Assembly (NCBI GenBank): GCA_021234155.1
Contig: JAJEKV010000185.1
Span: 558,001 to 622,000 of the forward strand
From: Isoetes taiwanensis
Taxonomy: Eukaryota > Streptophyta > Lycopodiopsida > Isoetales > Isoetaceae
Reading direction: 5' to 3'
DNA length: 64,000 nucleotides
Positions 11,832 to 21,699 of this stretch are shown here, one piece after another; position 1 is the first letter of the stretch, and each line of letters starts with the position of its first letter. The position numbers and the translations under genes were made by a program. The notes beneath the pieces are model-generated. The model made no database searches. It saw only the letters and a program-made list of their open reading frames with translations, and had not been told where the DNA came from.

Positions 11832-12790
11832 GGGTAAATTGTAAAAATGCCCTTATATTTTTTTCTATAATTGTTAAAATACTCTTGTATTTTATATATT
11901 TATCAAAATGCCCTTAATTCTTGTACTTTCCTGTCATATATACATGTTTTACCTTGCAGTTGTAAATGTAATATCAGAATGCATCGAAAGCATCAATAGC
12001 AAGAATTTGCAACGATTCATATGATATGATTTGTTTGCGGCACGACAGTGGTTTTGGCAGCACAATTTTGTGAGCAATCAGGGCACCGTACTCAGCCTTC
12101 TGGACAGCTCCAACGGCCTTATAGTGGGGATCTTCACCCTCGCATTCCAGTCGTTCTACTCCAACGATGCCAGCTACTTCGTCTTAATGCTCGGCTGGCT
12201 GCCTTCGGCTGTCATGTTTGTGCTTCTGTTTATGGTGAAGCAGCTCCCTGACCATCACGCATCAAAGCCCCAAAACGATCTCAAAAACATGTACTGGCTC
12301 CTTTCCATCACTATCGTCCTCACCTTCTACCTCATGACCATTATCCTGTTCCAGCTCCATCGATGCCCTGCGACTGTCATTCGCCGGTTCTATGCTCCTC
12401 CTCTTCCTTCCCATTCCGATCATCCTGTATTCTGAGCACACCTCTTCATTTCCTGAAGTAGGAGTCACAGACAAAATCTGGAAGAATGGAGAAATCGAGC
12501 CTCTCATCAGCTGTGAAGAAAAGGCCCAGGGAGAAGAGCCTGGTATCAAATACGGGGATCATTACGTTGAAGGGTCTTTGAGTTCGATTTGTTGCAGACA
12601 AGAACTCGACTTGCAGATGATTGATTCGGCAGGCCAGAGGAAGAGTCTACATATAATCGGGAGATTCTAGAAGCAGTGAAAGCGATCGGGAGATTCTAGA
12701 AGCCGAAAAGGGGTATTTTGATAATTACGCTAGATATGGGGGCATTTTTACAATTAGAGAAAAATACAGGGGCAATTTTACAATTTTCCC
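11832..12790. mobile_element. Pack-MULE carrying a transporter gene fragment
   Basis: A 959-bp element with long terminal inverted repeats: left arm 11832-11913, right arm 12709-12790. Both arms start GGG(T/A)AAATTGTAAAA at the outer ends and stay alignable for about 82 bp to a TATCAAAAT(G/A)CCC block. The flanks carry a perfect 9-bp direct repeat TTAAAACTA (11823-11831 and 12791-12799), the size made by Mutator-superfamily transposases. No transposase is present; the interior is a host gene fragment. This is the definition of a Pack-MULE. It lies directly next to the 5' end of a truncated LINE at 12800. Confidence 0.9.
12031..12570 (+). pseudogene. captured nodulin-like / MFS transporter fragment
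   Basis: The plus-strand frame contains NQGTVLSLLDSSNGLIVGIF, then LMLGWLPSAVMFVLLFMVK and a third hydrophobic block YWLLSITIVLTFYLMTIIL. This order (SxGTVxGxL..GLxGxIFT, LLMLAWLP, YWLL) is that of the plant Nodulin-like domain (NFD4 type). A frameshift near 12350 leads into SMLLLFLPIPIILYSEH, the next membrane span plus the acidic loop. There is no start codon context, about 175 codons in total, and no introns. The fragment lacks the N-terminal and C-terminal halves of a normal transporter (about 550 residues), so it cannot encode a working transporter. Confidence 0.75.
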
Positions 12791-12799
12791 TTAAAACTA

Positions 12800-14304
12800 C
12801 TGTTGAACGTGGTGTACAGGTTATATGAGACATGCACCGACTGGCTGCAACCAGTGTGCCAACCATTCGAGAGCAGTATCAGGGTATGCCAGGGATGCCC
12901 TCTCTCTCCCACACTATTTGGCATGTATATTGATCAGCTGGAGAGATGGCTCGCTGATAGTGGAGGCACTGGAGCTCACCTTCTACGCCAGGTCATCTGA
13001 AGGCAGTTGATCTATGCTGACGATGTGGACCTCCTAGCACACACTCAGGCAGATATGCAACACCATCTCGATGCCCTGGACACATTTTGCCAGGTGCCTG
13101 ACATGCGCATCAACTTGGCTAAAACCAAGGTAGTTCTGGTATTGTCCGCCCCTTGTCCGCACGCCAACCAAGGCCTCCAATCCTCACTTATCGTGGCCAA
13201 ATTGTTGAAGTGGTGTCCGCTTACAAATATTTGGAGGTGGAGTTTCCATCGGCCATGAACTGGGACAATTCCATCCGACTGCGAGCCGCAGCAGGTTGGA
13301 AGGCACTCTATGCAATGGAGAACAATAGCCACAAGGCAGAGCTGTATGATTGGGCCTACCAATCACACCTATTCAAAGTGCTAGTAGAACCTGTGCTTTT
13401 GTACGGGGTCGAAGTCTGGGGACCGGTGATTTCCCTCGCCATTTAGAATGACTTGTAGCAGGCACGGAAAGCTTTCTTGGCACGGGCCCTAGGGGTGAAG
13501 TCACAATCCCATACCAGATACTGTTGCAGGAAACAGGTTTCTTGCCTCTTCAAAAAGGGGCCCTTGATAGGCACATCGTTTACTTCCAGAAGGTGGTCAG
13601 CATGGACGACAATCGTCTCCCTAACCTCGCATACACTATGGCAATGGGGCCTCAATGCCTAAAAGCCTGCTGGCAGAAAAAGAGAGCTCAGTGTCTGGCC
13701 AGATGGAATGTGCAGGAGCACAGATGCATCCAGGTGCAAACGGAAGCAGATCGCCACAGTCTCAGACAGTATCTTGACGCATGCTTCCTCAATTAGCTAT
13801 GGGATGCCAGCACCCTTAAATAGGTCAAGACGGCACATTATCAACGCTATGAAAATCCCATGTTGGAGTGGGGCCCGCAATCCTACCTGCGCACTCATCT
13901 ACCCATGAAAAAGCGCAGAACCATTGCCTCTACCCGCACAAGTGCACATCATCTCCGGATTGAGACAGTGAGATGGGTTGGGGAGCTGCGTCAGGAGAGG
14001 CTTTGTCAATGCTGCCAGGTTGGAGCTGTGGAAGACGAATGCCACACCCTTCAGAGCTGTTCATCTCGGTCCTCGGGCACTTACCTGATACATGTACATA
14101 TTTCTGTCTATATTTGCATTTGTATTTGTACAATTTGACAGCAAATCTATTCCTATCACCATTTTTCCCACAAACAACCCTTTAGGGCGGCGAGGGAGTT
14201 TTTGAACCCGGATAGTAATACGTTTGCTGCGCCTCCTGTTTGGGTCCCATACGCCAATTGGTCTCCGTGGACGATAAAAACTCTATTCTATTTTATTCCA
14301 TTCT
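12800..14304 (+). mobile_element. 5'-truncated LINE (group A, copy 2)
   Basis: This is the 3' half of a LINE ORF2 with frameshifts. RT motifs are VVYRLYETC, QGCPLSPTLFGMYIDQLE and the catalytic IYADDVDLLAHTQADMQHHL. Next come MRINLAKTKV, GWKALYAMENNSHKAELYDW and VEPVLLYGVEVWG. A C-terminal Cys/His region around 13960-14060 has CQCCQVGAVEDECHTLQSC. The element ends with GGACGATAAAAA and a tail of ATTCT-type repeats (about 14281-14304). The same parts in the same order occur at 24366-25952. It is 5'-truncated next to the Pack-MULE target site. Confidence 0.85.
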
Positions 14305-15522
14305 TTTTGTCTTCTTGGTGATGGAAGCAATGCTCTCTCAATAGCGTGTATAATATAGCTTAAAATAATGCGATTAAATCTAAGCGGCACTCACGAAGTT
14401 ATAACAAGTTAGCAATTTAAGAAAAGAAAGCATAGTTATTCCATATTTATTCTAAATAAATTTAAGATTCCAAGTGTACAAACATAAGCACAATATTATT
14501 CATAGGTGAATGAATAATGTCATTTATCACTTGTGCAAAGACAATGTTGAGTTGGATTTAACAAAGCAGATTCAAAACAACCTTTGATCTTTAATAAGAT
14601 AAACAATGTGCAAGGCACTATAAATTGCCCCTATGTTGTTCACTATGGCATTGCATCTAGAATACTCTAACAAATTCATCTAAAAACTTTCTATTTAGTG
14701 TGAGGTGCTTATTCATGCTAGTCAACACCTAGTTAGTCCTGCAATCGAAGATAATTGAATATCTATAGGTGTTTCCTCTAACATTTCGGCGATGGTTCAA
14801 CTTACTATCTCTATGCTGATTATAGAGCAGTGTTATTACGTGATCATATTGTAGTGTATGATGAGCGTACAAACAATGCAAACATCCCTCTTCCTCAAAT
14901 TCATGAACTTTTACAGATACAAACACATATTGATCTATGCCTTGCCTCTGGAAGCTGCGCAAATACCTGGACCAAGAACTCGTATAGGAGTAACCTTCTG
15001 ATTCAATGACACTGCATACTTTATCAATAATTATTTTCTTCATAAATCTAAGGGCCAGACAATATGCAATATTAGGTTAAACAAGAACTAGAAGCTAACT
15101 GTATCTTGTATTTGTTACGTCTTCAAATATGCTCAAAATATCAAGATGCTAAAAGTAACTCCCTAACGAATTATGGAGCAACTCGGAAAAGGACAACATA
15201 AAGTTGTAAACATAAAGGGATTTTAAAAGTATGAAAACGTGCAAGCAATAAAATACTGAACAAAAACAAGTACCATATTGAGTAGTAAGAGCAAACAAAC
15301 TAACGCCCTCTGCTCTTTAATATTGTAAAAGACATGAGAGGCAAATAGCAAACATAGACAAAAAAATGAAATAATGCATACCTTTGAATTGCCATGCATG
15401 CATAATCAAGTCACTCAATAAGATGGATGCGGCAAGAGCACTATAACCATTGCATCCAACTAACGTAGAAGATCATCAATTAAAAGTTCAAACAACAAGA
15501 CATCTATCAAGCCTAGTCTCCC
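14305..15522. other. intergenic, AT-rich
   Basis: No recognised gene. A 104-codon minus frame (15043-14729) starting MKKIIIDKVCSVIESEGYSY has no family I can name and no supporting context. Confidence 0.45.
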
Positions 15523-16540
15523 ATGGGCCTTGTTGTAAACCCTCTGCATCCATATCCAAATGCTGCCCCATTCCTTAAAGGTCTGCTTGCTTCCTGGGGT
15601 GCGGTTAGATCTTTATTCATGTTAATCCCCAAGCTTGCACTTCAATGTCATGATGGTGGCTTCCCTTGCAAGGTACGCATGATCAGCAGCCTTTATGTGC
15701 ACTTGTACATCCAAAGACCCAACGGCGTTGGCGGCTAGCTGGGGTTTTAACGATCGCAGCTTGGTATGATTCTGGTCATCTTTTAGCATGGGAGGCTTTT
15801 CAGGCAAGATTTCTGTTATACAGATGGGATCGGCAAATCTGGGCCTATATGGATATGTGATGCACGTATTTGGATATGTGATGCACGTATTTCCTATGTG
15901 CCTATTTGGATATGTGATGCACGTATTAAGCCAAAAAAGTTTGTTTCTTCCACGTACAGGCTGCTTTTGGATTATGAGCCTCTCCCCCCATCCTAGCACT
16001 GGCATCTTCAGGTTCCTCAACCACAGTGGAAAAGTGTTTGGATGTGGACATGGGATAAATTGCTCCATCCTAAAGTGTCAGCGCTGCGGTGGCAAATTCT
16101 CCATAGATGTGTCCGAGTGAATGTCTTGGTTCACAAGATGAGCCCTAGAGTCTCAGATCGTTGCCCTCTCTGTGGCCAACGTGTTGAAAATATTGAACAT
16201 TGCTTCTTCTTGTGCGATCATCTACGGCTTGCTTCGGCGTAGTTGTTCACTCTTTCCAGTGTGTCTCTCACTAGCCAGGAGATCCTACTTGCACTTTATC
16301 CCCCTGTTTGGTCGAACTTGCGTAAGCTTGTGCTCAGCAGAAGATCACTAAAGCTTATTGTTGCTCATCTCTAGCTGATGATAAAAAAGAGATAATTTGG
16401 CAGACGTATTTACGGTGTTTTTCTTATGCATAGACGGGTGCTTCCGCCTAGTTGGGTCAATCTATCCACTAGGGTTTTATTCATGTCTGTGCATTGTGTA
16501 TTGCGCCTTTATCCTTGTCAATAAAAAGAGTCTCGTGTCC
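15523..16540 (+). mobile_element. LINE C-terminal half (group C, copy 1)
   Basis: Frame-broken ORF2 tail. NPLHPYPNAAPFLKGLLASW matches the segment LRPFPHASPFLTGVLRAW of the minus-strand copy near 60900. The zf-RVT region follows: VSALRWQILHRCVRVNVLVH and CPLCGQRVENIEHCFFLC. The 3' part after about 16260 is non-coding and ends near GTCAATAAAAAGAG. RT motifs are absent, so this is a strongly 5'-truncated insertion. Confidence 0.75.
15848..15930. repeat. 22-bp unit repeated three times
   Basis: TTGGATATGTGATGCACGTA occurs three times with small spacers, inside the decayed LINE open frame. It inserts repeated residues (IWICDAR) and is not found in the related copies. Confidence 0.85.
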
Positions 16541-16544
16541 TTCA

Positions 16545-17316
16545 AAAACAAGGTGCTGCGCACGGAGGGTTGCCCTCCAGTTTCTTGAGGGTGAAGTGGC
16601 CTGAATCAAACTCAAACCATGAAGTCATGTTTTCATAATCTATATTTAAATTAAAGTAGACCCCTACCATGTTCTTACAATCAGTTTGTGGGTCCCCTAC
16701 ATTCATGTACAAGCCCGTCCACAAGTGCCCCTCGATTGAGTTGTGTATGCAAGTGAGTAGTTTAATGTTGTAGAAATGATCCCTTCGGGATTTTACAAAT
16801 TTAATGTCCTTGGTGAAATAGTGCAAAACATAAAGCATCTTCTAATTATTCGCTTTTACAAATCCCCCCATAAGTTTCTTATTTCACCTAGGGCCCTAGT
16901 GCCCTTGCATCTAGTGATAATGATTCCGATGTGAATTTTTTTGGTTCTTAGACAACAAAAGGTCTTCTTGTACAACACTCTTTGTTGTGCTAAAATATGG
17001 TAGTCTGAGGGCATTTCGTGGATTATGAAATACTAAAGAGTATTTGACGCAAGTACACTTGTCCTGGACATGGACTTTGACCAAGGGCATCAAATAAATT
17101 TTCAAAACTTAAGCTATATAGATAAAGTTTCTTTTACATCAAATCACTCATGGCAAGGGTTTGTAGGCTAATGACTAGTTGTACAACGACCTCTTACATG
17201 GAGAGTGTCCTTTGATTGACAGTCATAAACCCAGCACAATGCTTATCAATTCAAAATCAAATAATGGACAAAGTGGTGAAACAAATGCTTCGTTTTGTGG
17301 TTTATCCACAATTTCG
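16545..17316. other. intergenic, no recognised gene
   Basis: Short frames only. Nothing here matches a family I know. It separates the group C LINE from the H+-ATPase fragment. Confidence 0.45.
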
Positions 17317-18660
17317 TCATATGGTGTAAGATTGTTGAATAGCTATGTCATCCAAACCTTTCAACTTTGCGACCACATCACGTGAATGTCTTTTAACCTT
17401 GCCATCTCTGCCCGCCATTTTGCTTTTTCGGCGAGATCACGATCAGCCACAGCAGTAAGTGAAATGGTGCTGCTGGGAACGGTTGGTGCTTCAGCATTTG
17501 GCATCCTGGCAATGGCTGCCCACTGGGCCTGACGTGCTTCACGCCCATAGTTTTTCTTGCGAGTAAAAGCAATCTTCCTTTCTATCACAAGATCCCAAGC
17601 TGATCCACTCAATATGTATCTTATAGTGAACTTTATGATATCCAATGGTAAATACCACACTATGTTATACAACCATACAATGCATGCCCAGCCCCAACCA
17701 CAACCGCGTATTTCTGCAAACGGCCAGTGGGCATAAACTGCAATAAGAGTTGCAACTAACTGTGCTATCGCAAAAGCGACTACAAGCATAGTTCCTGGTC
17801 TCCCAATAAAAGACCATCCTTGTGACCTTGTAACAAATATAAGTGCCTGGCTCACAATGCTCACTTGCAGGTATATGACAGCTGTCTCTTGCCTCTTATC
17901 ATGAGCAATTCGGTGCACTTTGAAATGATGTTCAAAAAAATGTGTATCATGACGGAGCCAGTAAAATATTATGGTCATTAAGGCAAGATATTACAAATAG
18001 CACGTAGTTTCCAACTGTCCGGCATTTTAAAAGGCTTTACCCTGTCTTTTGAAATAGTCATGATGGTGCCATCATTAAGCATGGCAATGATGAGAACCAT
18101 AAAAGGAGAAAACTCGAATTTCCATATTAGTGCCAGCAAAAAGAATCCTAGTACAATACAAACTGTTATAGACACAGCATAAATTGTATAGTTCTTCATT
18201 CGCTGGAATATACATCGACTTGTAAGGATAACATGAATTATAACACTCAATACTGGTTGTGTCAACACAATGTCAGCCGCATTTCGGGCTGCATCTGTTG
18301 CATCTGCAACGGCAATTCCAATGTCTGCTTTCTTTAATGCTGGTGCATCGTTTACTCCATCTCCTGTCATGCCACAGATATGTTTCTGTTCTTGCAAACG
18401 TTTTACAATATTGTACTTGTGCTCAGGGAAAAGACCTGCAAACCCATCTGCTTGCTCAAGCAGTTCACCCTCATCCATTCCTACAAGATTGGCATCATGT
18501 TGATTTGAAAAAAGTGCTGATGCTGGATACATATTGGTACCCATTCCAAGATGACGACCTGTTTCCTTAGCAATAGCAAGCTGGTCTCCAGTTATAATTT
18601 TCACGCTTCACTCCCAATTCCAAAGCACGCCTCACTCGTGGTCGGCAAGATCATGACGTT
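17317..18660 (-). pseudogene. plasma-membrane H+-ATPase, C-terminal third, broken
   Basis: Minus-strand fragment of a P3A-type proton pump. It begins inside the P domain with [19 protein letters not shown]. It keeps the hinge motif [20 protein letters not shown] and continues through the last membrane spans (SFIGRPGTMLVVAFAIAQLV, LPLDIIKFTIRYILSGSAW) and the cytosolic regulatory tail. The tail ends in QQSYTI plus stop at 17317, the equivalent of the YTV 14-3-3 binding end. Breaks occur near 18605 (frameshift), near 17985 (about 30 bp lost plus shift) and near 17385 (shift). The N-terminal two thirds with the DKTGT phosphorylation site are missing. No introns interrupt the fragment, although plant H+-ATPase genes normally have many, which points to a processed origin. 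Confidence 0.88.
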
Positions 18661-19176
18661 TGGGTTGAGTCCGTAAAATATCTTTGATCCAACCAGTTCC
18701 CCTCTCCTTCCTCTTCATGTTTATCAATGTGATATTGATGCATCACCCAACAAGTTTTCTTAGGCTTCATGTTTTTGCAAAACCCAGATAAAGCACCATG
18801 ATATTCTTGTACCCGCATCAGATCCCATTTTCCACAACAAATCTAGTTTTTCCAGTTTTGTGCCAAATAGTGTTTCAGATGTATTTTCACTATCCTTTTG
18901 TATTTTTCGGTGTTTACATGTACCAGTTGTGTATGCATTAGCAGGACGATGAAAATTCCATCACAACGTATACTAACAAAGTCATAGTTCAGATAGCCTC
19001 ATATACAAATTGACAATGACCATAAGCTTGCAATAGCAGATATGCACCACTCTGAAAGCCACCAGACTTTAGATTCATAATTTACTACACCTTAAGCCAA
19101 TATGTTGCACAACACGGTAATTATATGAATGATAGTTCTTTGAGTCTCACCGACATGAAAAAGGAGAGTTAATTAC

Positions 19177-19360
19177 CTGGCAACTTCTCGGGGTGAGTAT
19201 AGCAGATCCCATCTTCAAAGCTTAAAGTAGGAATGAATTCATCAATAAATGGATGAGGTTTTAGGGTACCGCTTCCTACTTTTGCTGTAAGATGTTCAAG
19301 TAGTTCCTTGTCACTTGGAAACTTTACACCGACGGGAATGCTAGGCTAGTCTTCCGCTAT
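19177..19360 (-). pseudogene. SOG1-type NAC domain exon with stop
   Basis: A single exon on the minus strand, bounded by a TTCACAG acceptor (before 19360) and a GTAATT donor (from 19176). It encodes [19 protein letters not shown] and [10 protein letters not shown], then [14 protein letters not shown]. This is the start of the NAC domain in its SOG1-like form (VKFDPsDxEl...[10 protein letters not shown]...GICYTHPxNLPG). SOG1 is the plant DNA-damage-response transcription factor. The codon before PSIP, normally Trp, is TAG at 19346-19348 (one base from TGG). The neighbouring NAC exons are not seen upstream or downstream. Confidence 0.8.
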
Positions 19361-19679
19361 CTGTGAACAGAAGTGATCAGTCAAGTTTAAAATTCTTGTT
19401 GCGCTTTTAAAACTGCAAGACATAGTTTTGATACTCTATTGTCAAGCTTTTTCCAACCTCAAAACAATCTAAGTCTGTGGCTTCTATTAGACCTACCACG
19501 AAATCTAAAGCCTTCATATGCATATCCTAAGTTTTGCAGCATTCTTCCTTTGCGTGCCAGTCTCACATACTTCCTCAGTATCATTTGGAATAACTGCAAT
19601 GTCATCTCGAAATTGAGCAGCAGCTTCTTTAAGTCTGAAGGTAAAGACAATGCTAAATCAAATATTACCTGCACTCTTC

Positions 19680-20891
19680 AGATGTGAGATTCTTCTTTTC
19701 GCCTACTTTCTTTGCCTCATAAGCATCAATCTCCCTTTGCCTTTCGTCCATGGCTTCAGTAAGTTCCTGCTCCTCATTATGCATCCACGAATCATCATTA
19801 CTATTTGAATTGCCTAATCCAGCAAAGTCGTTGACGGAATATGGCAGAGCAAGTATATCACCAATACATCTCACTGGTGCATGCATGGCGGTACTGCAAA
19901 ATCAAGATTCAAGAACATTCTGCATATGCCTCAGCTTCCTGATATTCAAAAGAGAATGGTGGTATTGGATAGCATTTCGGAGCTTGCAACAATTGCTGCA
20001 TAAGTTGTACACTCTAGACATGTATACCAGCAGAGTGACCATTTCTGGTTCACTTTCTGGGGCCAAATGTCAAAAACTTCTTCATGCAAGAAGCTGCTTT
20101 CATGGCATCAATATCCCTGTTATCGAAGGCATCCACAGCCAATGCAACTAATTGAGGCTCGTGTTTCAATAATTGTGCAACTGGTAGTGGAACCCTAGCA
20201 TCTCATGTGATGCATATTAAGCCTTGCTTTTCCAGGATATCCTTTCAGTCTTCTGTTTATAGCCTCCTGGACACCATCTGCTGCCTTAGTAGCAATTTCC
20301 CCTTCAACTAGAACCTGCAGAGCACCTCTGAGAGAAGGTTTCACATGCAGCTTAAAGATCTATGCTGGTGATTTTGGTAACGGCAAGATGAGAAGGCAGC
20401 CTCTTCTAATAAATATACGATTTGTGATGTTCTCGGGTTTTAGCCACCTAGGTATACTATATGCACTTCAATCAACAAAAAATGCCCATCTGAATCCCAC
20501 ACCTGAATTGATATACTTGCAACCCTTCTAGAAATTTCATACAACAAATGGGCCACAAACCATTCATCCTCTATGTTATATCCATATTTCACCTTGCCAT
20601 ACAGCAAGGACAACTTATCCAAGACCCAGCCTCCTACTTACGATCATCTTCGTGTTTCCAATCTTTAATAGATAGTTCAAAATGTGATGAAGGGGTTTTA
20701 ATAGCTATTTCCAAATCAAAAGCCTGATGCTGCCAAATGTAAGAAGATGCGATACTCGAAACTGCTTCAAGGCATACCTGCCGAAGGTCTGAGAGTCGAG
20801 AAAGGACGTCAATTTCTGGGAGGCTGTTACTTACTACAAAATCAGGGCACAGAGCGTATAGAACAGCGTCCATTGCCGTGGAAGACTCCAT
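19680..20891 (-). pseudogene. ECD/SGT1-like (ecdysoneless) protein fragment
   Basis: Minus-strand decayed copy without introns. The N-terminus starts MESSTAMDAVLYALCPDF and includes ASSYIWQHQAFDL. Then come IEDEWFVAHLLYEISRR and SIQVWDSDGHFLLIE (near 20570-20460), WLKPENITNRIFIRRGCLL, and LKHEPQLVALAVDAFDNRD near 20160. The later part, after a deletion, has APVRCIGDILALPYSVNDFA and NSNDDSWMHNEEQELTEAMD, then ERQREIDAYEAKK (19886-19690). This matches the order of the plant homolog of human ecdysoneless/SGT1. Several frame changes and stop codons are present and about 60 residues are missing between the middle and last blocks. It cannot encode a functional protein. Confidence 0.85.
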
Positions 20892-20894
20892 CTG

Positions 20895-21335
20895 TTAAAC
20901 CGGTTAGCCAGTTTCAAAGTCGCTGCCCAACAACGGCGACCACCGCCAGTTTACCCTCCATAGCAAGTTTTTAGCAGTCATTAGCATATTCCTAGTATAT
21001 ACTAGCATATACTTGGAATATGCCATACACCCACATAAACAAGGGCTTGCCCCCCTAGGGGCAACCCAAAAAAAAAAGTATATGAGCTCAACAACACAAA
21101 GTGCACACAAGAAAGCACATAATAATATTAGTGAAGTGTGATATACATTTTCCAACTTTTCCTAAGAGGATGGAAAAAAGCAAGATTTTTAACATCCACT
21201 CTAGTGTGACCATCAGAAATCAACTAGGCTATGCATATCACACCAGCATTATTCAATGGGTCCAATTACCTTTGGCCAAAGACCAAACTACAAATCTTTT
21301 ACAAAAGATCCCAAACTACAAATCTTTCACATCAA
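20895..21335. other. intergenic with GC hairpin
   Basis: Upstream side of the ECD fragment. A hairpin-capable motif CTTGCCCCCCTAGGGGCAAC lies at about 21047-21066 in otherwise AT-rich sequence. I do not recognise a terminator of a known element type next to it. Confidence 0.4.
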
Positions 21336-21382
21336 TAGATAGATAAAATAGATATATAGTATATTCTTTTACGTCCACGTGG
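21336..21382 (-). mobile_element. 3' end remnant of a group A LINE
   Basis: The minus strand reads CGTGGACGTAAAAGAATATA followed by TATCTATTTTATCTATCT. This matches the last bases and ATTCT-like tail of the group A LINEs (GTGGACGATAAAAACTCTATT at about 14270-14290). Confidence 0.55.
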
Positions 21383-21690
21383 CAACATCCTAAAACATCT
21401 TATACCACGTGGCAACATCCTATAACACCTTATACCATGTGGCAGCATCCAATAAGGTAGTGCAATATCTTATACCATGTGGTAACATTCTGACCTTATA
21501 GAATGTGGCAGCATCCAATAAGAACATTTCTAATAAGGGCATATGATGGTCCCTAAATGTCGCAAAAGAGACTTGAACACAAGAACTCATAATTGCTAAG
21601 GTCGTAAAATACCTTATACCATGTGGCAACATTCTATGACACCTTATACAATGTGGCATCATCCAATTTTCCCATAAGGGCATGTGATGG
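21378..21690. repeat. diverged tandem repeats, ~30-50 bp units
   Basis: Repeated copies of CTTATACCATGTGGCAACAT-like units with variable spacers (AACATCCTATAACAC, GCATCCAATAAGG). An additional pair of segments (AAAGAGACTTGAACACAA) lies near 21566 and 21697. Confidence 0.75.
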
Positions 21691-21699
21691 TGCAAAAGA

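Noticed and set aside
11823-12799. Pack-MULE insertion inside the LINE at 12800
   Set aside because: The left flank (before 11823) does not read as the preceding part of the LINE reverse transcriptase, so the element sits at or beside the LINE's truncated 5' edge rather than inside it.
14729-15043. 104-codon minus-strand frame starting MKKIIIDKVCSVIESE
   Set aside because: No recognisable domain and no splice or promoter context; kept only as a note in the intergenic entry.
21040-21070. GC hairpin as a Helitron 3' end for the gene-fragment array
   Set aside because: No CTRR tetranucleotide follows at the proper distance in either orientation and no matching TC start was found.
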